From the NCBI GenBank assembly GCA_902462325.1, contig CABQBF010000017.1, positions 1 through 28,389 of the forward strand: a stretch of 28,389 nt of DNA, given 5' to 3'. Origin of the DNA: an uncultured Peptococcaceae bacterium. Its GTDB lineage: Bacteria; Bacillota; Peptococcia; Peptococcales; Peptococcaceae. This document shows, one piece after another, positions 8,178 to 15,518 of this stretch (position 1 is the stretch's first letter; each line of letters opens with the position of its first letter). The position numbers and the translations under genes were made by a program. The notes under the pieces were generated by a model. That model was not told the origin of the DNA, did no database searches, and saw nothing but the letters and a program-made list of their open reading frames with translations.

Positions 8178-8679
8178 AGGCTGCCGATATGGATGTTTGG
8201 CAGTTGGACTATGCTGTGCCGTTTATCAGGATATCCGCTATTTAAAGATCACAAACCGGTTAAATCTGTTTCTTTTGTTTGCAGGACTGTTGCTGGCAAC
8301 GACTGGTGGGATAGATAAAGTACTAGACAGTGTGATGGGGATGGCATTGCCTCTTGCTATCGGTTTTGTGTTTTATGCATTGCGCATCTTCGGCGCAGGC
8401 GATGTAAAATTTCTGATGGCTTTAGGCGCTTTAATGGGACGCGCATGGATTATGGATTGCATGATCGCTTCTATTTTATCTGGCGGTGTGTTGGCTTTGG
8501 TTGTGATGTTGTATCGCAGAATTTTATGGGACCGGTTGCGTTATGCTTGGAGTTATTTGAAAATGTTGCTTCTGATGAAAAAGGTTTCTGCCTATCAAGT
8601 TTTAGATAACAAACAAAAGCAGTTTTTTCCATTTGCTATCGCAATCGCCTGTGGCAGTGTGTTGGCCAGTCTCATGTGA
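8152..8679 (+). CDS. Second prepilin peptidase-like A24 protein
   Basis: The 175-residue product is a small polytopic membrane protein with the two A24 catalytic motifs: D27 in YQDIRYLKITNRL and D84 in FGAGDVKFLMALGALMG. The core is preserved, although the usual Ile-Pro after the first Asp is Ile-Thr. The only usable start in the open frame is TTG at 8152, because the in-frame stop at 8122 and the codons between leave no other start; AGGTG lies 5 bases upstream. It overlaps the phosphatase gene by 26 bases. Being placed inside the phospho-signalling set, away from the first peptidase, it may serve different substrates or a regulated cleavage step. Confidence 0.82.
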   Translation: MQDLGIFFEGCRYGCLAVGLCCAVYQDIRYLKITNRLNLFLLFAGLLLATTGGIDKVLDSVMGMALPLAIGFVFYALRIFGAGDVKFLMALGALMGRAWIMDCMIASILSGGVLALVVMLYRRILWDRLRYAWSYLKMLLLMKKVSAYQVLDNKQKQFFPFAIAIACGSVLASLM

Positions 8680-8711
8680 AAGATGCTGGTATGAAAGAGG
8701 GGATAGGGATT

Positions 8712-8861
8712 ATGTTACACAGTGAATTATTGTATTATGGCGGGTTATTGTTGTTAGGGATTGCTGCGGTTGGCGCAATTGTGGCGGCACTATATTTTCA
8801 CAGAGCAAAAAAACATCTGCAAGCGCAGCTTTTGTTGGAATATGGAGAGCGGCGGGCATAA
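8712..8861 (+). CDS. Small single-pass membrane protein, unknown function
   Basis: A 49-residue protein with a short N-terminus, one hydrophobic helix (YYGGLLLLGIAAVGAIVAAL) and a basic C-terminal tail (HRAKKHLQAQLLLEYGERRA), which predicts an N-out, C-in orientation. ATG 8712 is chosen because AGAGGGG lies 9 bases upstream; upstream in-frame starts at GTG 8676 and ATG 8691 have no good binding site. The stop is 15 bases before the kinase gene. I do not recognise a family. Its position between a prepilin peptidase and the kinase suggests an accessory of the signalling complex or pilus machine. Confidence 0.6.
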   Translation: MLHSELLYYGGLLLLGIAAVGAIVAALYFHRAKKHLQAQLLLEYGERRA

Positions 8862-8876
8862 CGAGGGGGATCACGG

Positions 8877-11729
8877 ATGCAGCAAATCATAGCTGGCACC
8901 TATCAGATTGAGCAGGAAATTGGTTCGGGTGGCGGTGGGATCGTTTATCTGGCATATCATTTACGACTAAACAAAAAAGTGGTCTTAAAAGCAGATAAGC
9001 GAACGATTGTAAAAACAAAGCCGGAAGTTTTACGGCAGGAAGTAGATGTATTGAAAAATTTGAATCATACGTATATCCCTCAGGTATATGACTTTTTTGT
9101 AGAAAACGATAAGGTTTATACGGTGATGGATTATATTGAAGGGGAAAGCTTTGATAAGCTGTTAAAACAGGGGAAGGCTTTTTCTCAGGCGCAGGTTATT
9201 GCATGGGCTTGTCAGTTGTTGGAAGCGCTGGTTTATTTGCATAGCCGTCCTCCTTATGGAATTTTGCACGGTGATATTAAGCCGGCTAACGTGATGCTGA
9301 CGCCGGAGGGCGAGATTCGGTTGATTGATTTTAATATCGCCCTGGCGTTAGGTGAAGAAGGCGCGGTGAAGGTCGGTTTCAGTCGTGGTTATGCTTCGCC
9401 GGAACATTATGGACAGCTAAATACGCCGATTCCGGAAGAAACGGCATTGCTGGAAACCACAGCCGTCTTACCGGACGCGCAGAGACTGCTGACAGAAACA
9501 TTGCCGCAGAATAAGAAAGCGGCTGTTTCGGCAAGCAATTCTTCAACTGCCAGAGGTCGTCTGTTGGATGTACGTTCCGATCTCTATAGTTTGGGCGCTA
9601 CATTATATCACATTTTAACCGGCATTCGTCCTGCTGCTGATGCCAGGGAAGTTACGCCTATCACAAACGCAGGGTATAGTTCGGCTGTCTGCGCCATCAT
9701 TCAAAAGGCGATGGCTCCGGATCCAGAACGGCGTTATCAGAGCGCGGCGGAGATGCTGTATGCATTTACCCATTTATATGAGACAGATGATCGCAGCAAA
9801 CGGTATCGGCACAGGCTTAAAATGACAGCGACTGTTTTAACCGTATTGTTTTTACTGGGCGGGAGTATGACGGTTACCGGTTTAAAACAATTGGAACAAA
9901 CAAAACAAGCCTATGTATTAGCTGAATATGCAGAAAATGCGCTGCAATCCGGCGATGTGACAGGCGCGGTAAATTATGCGCTGCAAGCGTTGCCGGAAAA
10001 AGGCGGTATTTTCGCACCGCCTTACACAGCGCAGGCGCAAAAAGCGCTGACCGATGCGTTAGGCGTTTATGATTTGTCTGACGGCTTTAAAACGATCGGG
10101 AGCGTTACATTGCCATCGAAACCATTAAAATTGGCGCTTTCTCCCGATGGCAAAACGGCAGCCGCTTTTTATGCTTATCAAATTGCTGTCTTTGACACAG
10201 CAACGCAGGAAATTTTTCTGGAACTGCCTACAGAAGCATCGGCGTTGTGCAGCATGGTTTTTCTGGATGATGCCAGATTGCTGTATACAGGTATAGAAGG
10301 ACTTTGTGCTTATGACATTGTGCAGAAAAAGACGTTGTGGACAGGAGAAAAGGCGACAGCCCTTGCCGTATCCGCTGATGGCAAACGAGCGGCGGCAGTC
10401 TATAAAGATGACGTGCAGGCTATCATTTATGATACTGGTACTGGGAAAAAACTGACACAGGTTTCCTTTGAGGGTCAGCGGCAAAAAATTCCTGTGAATG
10501 ATAGTTTTGCTGATGATCAGGACAATGTATTTGCCCTAAATCAAGATGGTACGTTATTGGCGGCCAGTTTTGCCAATGGAAGCTTCCTAGTTTTTGATAT
10601 CATGCAGCCGGAAAACAGCTTGGAGCTTTATGATACGTCAGAATATACAAAATTTGCAGGCGGTTTCTTTCAGCAATACTGTGCATTTACGGCTGCAAAA
10701 CAAGATGAATCGGTTTTTGCCGTCATTGATACCCATGACAAAATACAAACCGGCGGTTTTGTCAGTCAACGGCCTTTTTTACTACAAGCAGATGACACAG
10801 GTATCTATGTCGGCGCAGAAAATCTGGTGGTACAGCTTGAACCGAAAAGCGGGCAACAGCAGGAACAGGCGTATACCAACGCCGATATCATTACTTTTCA
10901 GAAAAATGGCTCTGTCATGATGACAGCTACAGGAAATCAACAATACCAGTTTTTTGATCGGTATGCCAATCTCATCAGTCAGGGTGACAGCGCTTATTCC
11001 TGTGATTTTCTGGCAGTTGCCAATGACATCGCGCTCGTTGGCAGCTTGGATAGTCCAACACTGCGGGTATTGCAAATGGAAACGCATAGTGACAAACAGC
11101 TATTTGCTTATGATGGGTCTTATGCGCATGACGAGGCCCGCCTTAATACAGCGCAAACAACTGTAATGCTGTTTCGATATGACCAATTTCGTTTGTATCG
11201 ATTGGATGGAACGATTTTGGCCGATGTGAAGCTTCCCAATGCAGAACAGGTCTACGACCAGCAATATCGTCGGCAAGGTACAGAAGCTTGGCTGGAGGTA
11301 CTTTATTATGATGGCACGTTGTGCAAATATTCGGCGGAGGATGGTACGCTGATTTCCAAAACACAGGAAGAACCGCCGGATGAAAGTTTAATAGAAGAAT
11401 TTTTTACAGAACAATATCGGATTGTGGCGCCGTTGCATGAAGCGCCGACGGTGTATGACCGGCAAACCGGCGAAGCGTTGTTTCAGTTGGAACAAGACGC
11501 TTATTTAACTTATGTGACACAGGTTGATGACTATATCATCACAGAATATATAACGGCAGATGGACAAAGGTATGGGTTGCTGCTCAATGAAAATTGTGAA
11601 ACCCTGGCCAAGCTGCCCAACTTGTGTGATATTACAGGAAAGGAGCTGATTTTTGACTATCCATCCGGCGATCTGCGCCGCAGCGCAATTTATTCTTTGG
11701 AAGAATTGTTGACGCTGGCCCAAAAATAG
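8877..11729 (+). CDS. Transmembrane Ser/Thr protein kinase with propeller-like outer domain
   Basis: The 950-residue protein has a PknB-like kinase domain at about 8-300: glycine loop IGSGGGGIVYLAYH, Lys38 in VVLK, catalytic loop HGDIKPANVM (Asp133, Asn138), metal-binding DFNIAL (Asp151), YASPEHY and DLYSLGATLYHILTG. The usual HRD is HGD and DFG is DFN. About 45 extra residues (180-228) sit between SPEHY and the DxxSD helix and contain ALLETTAVLP. One membrane helix follows at about 314-336. The remaining 550 or so residues have WD40-like beta repeats such as LSPDGKTAAAFY, VSADGKRAAAVY and LNQDGTLLAASF, and should lie outside the cell. They replace the PASTA repeats of common Bacillota kinases. 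It probably senses a surface signal and phosphorylates the FHA protein or pilus parts. Confidence 0.9.
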   Translation: MQQIIAGTYQIEQEIGSGGGGIVYLAYHLRLNKKVVLKADKRTIVKTKPEVLRQEVDVLKNLNHTYIPQVYDFFVENDKVYTVMDYIEGESFDKLLKQGKAFSQAQVIAWACQLLEALVYLHSRPPYGILHGDIKPANVMLTPEGEIRLIDFNIALALGEEGAVKVGFSRGYASPEHYGQLNTPIPEETALLETTAVLPDAQRLLTETLPQNKKAAVSASNSSTARGRLLDVRSDLYSLGATLYHILTGIRPAADAREVTPITNAGYSSAVCAIIQKAMAPDPERRYQSAAEMLYAFTHLYETDDRSKRYRHRLKMTATVLTVLFLLGGSMTVTGLKQLEQTKQAYVLAEYAENALQSGDVTGAVNYALQALPEKGGIFAPPYTAQAQKALTDALGVYDLSDGFKTIGSVTLPSKPLKLALSPDGKTAAAFYAYQIAVFDTATQEIFLELPTEASALCSMVFLDDARLLYTGIEGLCAYDIVQKKTLWTGEKATALAVSADGKRAAAVYKDDVQAIIYDTGTGKKLTQVSFEGQRQKIPVNDSFADDQDNVFALNQDGTLLAASFANGSFLVFDIMQPENSLELYDTSEYTKFAGGFFQQYCAFTAAKQDESVFAVIDTHDKIQTGGFVSQRPFLLQADDTGIYVGAENLVVQLEPKSGQQQEQAYTNADIITFQKNGSVMMTATGNQQYQFFDRYANLISQGDSAYSCDFLAVANDIALVGSLDSPTLRVLQMETHSDKQLFAYDGSYAHDEARLNTAQTTVMLFRYDQFRLYRLDGTILADVKLPNAEQVYDQQYRRQGTEAWLEVLYYDGTLCKYSAEDGTLISKTQEEPPDESLIEEFFTEQYRIVAPLHEAPTVYDRQTGEALFQLEQDAYLTYVTQVDDYIITEYITADGQRYGLLLNENCETLAKLPNLCDITGKELIFDYPSGDLRRSAIYSLEELLTLAQK

Positions 11730-11742
11730 AGGAGGTATATGA

Positions 11743-14700
11743 ATGAAGCAATGCAGAAAAGGATTGGCCATTTTGCTCATTGTTTGTATGATGGTCAGCA
11801 TGCTGCCCAGTGCGGCGTTTGCCCAAAATGAATCAAAGACAGCTGACACGGTCGTGTATAATCTGTTGGATGAAGAAATTACGGTAGGCAACGATGCAGC
11901 ACAGGCGGAGGAAACGCCTTGGGCGTACAAATTATTTGAAACCGATGGAAGTTACACCATCCAATTAGAGGAAAACGCTTTTTTCCCTTATGAAGTGCAG
12001 TTTACCTGCGATGGTGTGGTGGATACCGTTTGGTTTGCGACACCGGAAAGTACAGTGGAGATTGGCGGACATCTCTTTTCTGTGCATACGGAACAGAACG
12101 ATGCGACCCAATTGTCGCAATTAGGGTTTTATATAGGCAGCGACTATGTTCCCGCTTATCCAGAGCCGAAAGAATTCAGCACTACATCCAGCGGCATCAG
12201 TTTTTATTCTTTGCTGCCGCTAGAGGAAAAACGTAATGTAAGCGTAGATTTGACCGGTTATACACCGGCAGAATTGAAGCAAGTAAAGGTATCCACCATT
12301 TTGAACGGTATGATTGGAGAGAATTTTGCTGGAACTGAAGCTGTTGTCTGGGCAAAACAGTCTGATGATAACGATGAATTTCATATTATATCTCAAAATG
12401 AAACCATTGATTTGGTAAGCGATCATCGGATGATGAATTTGCAGCTGATCGTAGGAACAGCTAATCAATTAGATGCAGATAATATTCGATATATTGTAAA
12501 TATTACAACGTCAAATTTGGAAGAGTGGCTGATGCCGGAGCTATATCTACAGGAAGAAAACGGCAGTAGAAGCGCACTGGAAATTTATCATAGCGGGTAT
12601 TATTCTAGTAGCGACGAATTGTATATGGAGGTAGCGCCTGACAAGTATGCTTATGGAACAGAAGCTTATCTTGGGTTGCGGTTTGGAACGGAATTTGAAA
12701 ATAGAGATGTTACGGTAGCAATCTATCGGGGCGCTTATACAACTCTGGAAGAAGTTAAACAGGCTGTTGCTGCCGATGCTTCTGTAGATATTACGAATCA
12801 AATCTGGAACCAGGATATGGCGAAGCAAAATGCTGGCTATAAAGCGGATTATACAGCCCATCATGCAGATGAAGTTGTTCTGACCATAGTGCTTTTTAAA
12901 GATAACACGGCAGTAGGCATGCAGCAATTTTATGTTGATGCTTATCCTTCAAATAACGGTTTAGAGTACAGTCAAATGCGCGCTGTCTATAAGGATGGGC
13001 ACACAGGTTATGTAGGATGGGGTGATGTTCAATATCATGTAAACGGATTTTATAAAATAGCTACATTTTATGTAACAGAGAAAGCTATTCTTAATGCACA
13101 ATTTTGTAGTTCGTTTGATTATCGCTATAGAGGTGGATGGGATCATACGGGCGAGCATATTGAAAAAGCAGTTATGGGAAATTATGATTCCCTAGCTGCT
13201 GCAGCATCACAAGCAGATATAAAGGAACAATTATTTGTTGATGAAGATTCTATTAAATATACAGACGATTGGTATTTGTTCGATTATTGCAAAGATGGTG
13301 TAGATTTTACGTTTTTCGCTGAAGACGGCGAGATATATAAAATAGCATTTAAATTTGTAATAGTGGAAGGCGATGAAACATACGATGAACCATACTTAGG
13401 AGAATTGCTTTCTGGAGATCCGTATTTTCAGGCAAAAAGAGTAAACAAGTCTCAGATTTATCGTGTGAAAAGTGAGGATGATGAGTACTATACTAACGGG
13501 TATCAAACATTGCTTGTATTGAATTCGGATGTGAATTTAAGTCAGTTGAAATTAACATTTGACAAAGCAGAAAAAGCTCATATTTATGTCAACGGCGAGA
13601 TACAGACCAGTGGCGAATCGATACAGGATTTTTCCAATGGGCCAGTGCAGTATTCGGCTTCTGCGGAGGATGGAAAGCATCTGAAAAATTACTGGGTGAC
13701 GGTAGTACAGCAGACTGCTGGCGCCAAGCTGTTTGTCAACGGCGCTAATGTGAAAAATGATGCCGGCGAGGTAGTACGAGAAGTATTTTTGAATGATATC
13801 TATGGTAATCACCATGACATTTTTATTGCCAATATTGGCAATGCAGAGCTGACAGGTTTGAATGCTGTGCTGAGCGACGCGCAAAATGTGAAACTGGATG
13901 ATTACTGGACAGTGGGCGGCGATGGCAACAACACACTGGCTGCTTTTACCACAGTATCTTCCAGCACATCCTATGGCGAGCTTGCCAATGTAGCTAAAAT
14001 CCGTTTGGTACCGGATGGTGATGGCGTCGTCAGCGGCACCTTAACCATTTCAGCCGATGATCAGGAGCCAGTGGTGATCAAACTGACGGGGGTAGCTGGC
14101 AATCCGAAGATTGTAACCGCTGAATTGCCCGATGCCGTTAAATACGTGCCTTATGGTTCACTGATTCAGCATAATAATATGTATGACTGGAATACGGTTT
14201 CCTTTGAGGTTGTCGGCGGTGCATTGCCGGATGGCATGATCATCAAAGAAAACGGCGAATTGTACGGCGTTCCTACCCAAACAGGTACGTTTGAGTTCAC
14301 GATACGAATGGATAACAGCGATGAACGGTTTAGCAGTTCAGAAGCTACCTTTACGTTGAACGTATTGGAAAATACCGATGAAAACGTAGATGGATCTACC
14401 GATGCGGGGTATGATGTATCCATTCGCGTGCCGGAGCTCATGACCAGTTATCGGGACGAAGTATTTGAAAGCCAGGGCGAATTGCCAGAATTCGTAGATT
14501 TTTGGCTGGATGGCGAACAATTGGTACAAGGTACCGATTATATTGCAGAAAAAGGCAGCACGAAAATCACAGTGCGTTCCCAAACTTTCCAAAAGGCGGG
14601 ACCTGGCAAGCATACCATCGCCGCCGAATTCCGTGTAAATGGGGATGAAAACAAAGAGCTGAAACGTGCCGCGCAAAACTATGAATTAAAATTGAGCGGC

Positions 14701-15360
14701 AGTACGTCCAGCGGCGGATCCTCAGGTGGCTCCGGAAGTTCTTCCAGTGGAGGTGTCAAGCAGCCTGTGCAACCGACTACACCAGTTGTGACGCCGCAAG
14801 AAACGCAGACGACAGTTTTTGCAGATGTGCCGAATGACGCATGGTATGCAGGAGAGGTTGCCTGGGTTTATGAAAATGGTTTGATGGTTGGCGTTGGGAA
14901 TCATCAATTTGCGCCTAATGCAGAGATTTCTCATGCTACTGTCGTGACAGTGCTGGCCCGTGTGGGAAAAATTAATCTAACGCCTTATACAGCATTGCAA
15001 TATGGGGATATCGAGAACAATCAGTGGTATAGCGCCGCTGCAAAATGGGCCAAAGCAGAGGAATTGTTAGCGCGTCAATTTTCACCAAACCCGCCGATGC
15101 CGCGTGGCGAACTGGCAGTGATTTTGGTCAAGTATCTGAAAGAATTGGGTGTAACGTTCCCTGGTATTGCGGAACCGGCTATCTTTGCTGATGCAGCGCA
15201 AATGACAGAGGAAGAAGAACGAGCATTCCAGATATTATATCAGGCAGGAATTTTCAAAGGGAAAGATGAAAATCTGACCATGGATGCGCAGGGCTCTACA
15301 ACCCGTGCGGAATTAGCGACATTATTACATCGCATTGATACGATTTTAAAGGCAAAATAA
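11743..15360 (+). CDS. Secreted SLH-domain surface protein with putative-Ig module
   Basis: A 1205-residue exported protein. The signal peptide ends near AAFA-QN (residue 27). About 760 residues of uncharacterised beta-rich sequence follow. Next comes an Ig-like module of the He_PIG type (about 789-875, with GGALPDGMIIKENGELYG and PTQTGTFEFTIRM), another beta domain (about 889-985), a Ser/Gly linker, and three S-layer homology repeats (about 1025-1200). The SLH repeats contain FADVPNDAWYAGEVAWVYE and a final TTRAELATLLHRI, and should bind wall polymer. AGGAGGT lies 7 bases before the start and 13 bases separate it from the kinase stop, so it is the last gene of the operon. The stretch around 12950-13550 is AT-richer than its flanks. 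It may be an adhesin or the kinase ligand; that role is inferred. Confidence 0.87.
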   Translation: MKQCRKGLAILLIVCMMVSMLPSAAFAQNESKTADTVVYNLLDEEITVGNDAAQAEETPWAYKLFETDGSYTIQLEENAFFPYEVQFTCDGVVDTVWFATPESTVEIGGHLFSVHTEQNDATQLSQLGFYIGSDYVPAYPEPKEFSTTSSGISFYSLLPLEEKRNVSVDLTGYTPAELKQVKVSTILNGMIGENFAGTEAVVWAKQSDDNDEFHIISQNETIDLVSDHRMMNLQLIVGTANQLDADNIRYIVNITTSNLEEWLMPELYLQEENGSRSALEIYHSGYYSSSDELYMEVAPDKYAYGTEAYLGLRFGTEFENRDVTVAIYRGAYTTLEEVKQAVAADASVDITNQIWNQDMAKQNAGYKADYTAHHADEVVLTIVLFKDNTAVGMQQFYVDAYPSNNGLEYSQMRAVYKDGHTGYVGWGDVQYHVNGFYKIATFYVTEKAILNAQFCSSFDYRYRGGWDHTGEHIEKAVMGNYDSLAAAASQADIKEQLFVDEDSIKYTDDWYLFDYCKDGVDFTFFAEDGEIYKIAFKFVIVEGDETYDEPYLGELLSGDPYFQAKRVNKSQIYRVKSEDDEYYTNGYQTLLVLNSDVNLSQLKLTFDKAEKAHIYVNGEIQTSGESIQDFSNGPVQYSASAEDGKHLKNYWVTVVQQTAGAKLFVNGANVKNDAGEVVREVFLNDIYGNHHDIFIANIGNAELTGLNAVLSDAQNVKLDDYWTVGGDGNNTLAAFTTVSSSTSYGELANVAKIRLVPDGDGVVSGTLTISADDQEPVVIKLTGVAGNPKIVTAELPDAVKYVPYGSLIQHNNMYDWNTVSFEVVGGALPDGMIIKENGELYGVPTQTGTFEFTIRMDNSDERFSSSEATFTLNVLENTDENVDGSTDAGYDVSIRVPELMTSYRDEVFESQGELPEFVDFWLDGEQLVQGTDYIAEKGSTKITVRSQTFQKAGPGKHTIAAEFRVNGDENKELKRAAQNYELKLSGSTSSGGSSGGSGSSSSGGVKQPVQPTTPVVTPQETQTTVFADVPNDAWYAGEVAWVYENGLMVGVGNHQFAPNAEISHATVVTVLARVGKINLTPYTALQYGDIENNQWYSAAAKWAKAEELLARQFSPNPPMPRGELAVILVKYLKELGVTFPGIAEPAIFADAAQMTEEEERAFQILYQAGIFKGKDENLTMDAQGSTTRAELATLLHRIDTILKAK

Positions 15361-15397
15361 TGTACGTCTACTGAGGGAAAAAATATAATTTGAAAAA

Positions 15398-15453
15398 GGG
15401 CGTTTTGTAAGCTGGGCAATACCAGCCTGCAAAATGCTCTTTTTGTTTTGTTT
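15398..15453 (+). terminator. Intrinsic terminator ending the Tad/kinase operon
   Basis: An 18-bp stem (15398-15415 with 15422-15439; three GU pairs and one mismatch) closes on a 6-base loop and is followed by TTTTTGTTTTGTTT. It lies 38 bases after the SLH gene stop. Confidence 0.88.
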
Positions 15454-15474
15454 CCTGCCGTTTTGTGGTATGAT
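15448..15474 (+). promoter_or_regulatory. Probable cydDC promoter (extended -10)
   Basis: TATGAT at 15469-15474 is preceded by TG one base away, forming an extended -10. A weak -35 candidate TTGTTT lies at 15448-15453 with a short 15-base spacer. It stands between the terminator of the previous operon and cydD, where a new promoter is needed. Confidence 0.5.
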
Positions 15475-15518
15475 ACTATACAAAGAACTGGAAATCTGCA
15501 AAGGAGGAATGGCGGTTT

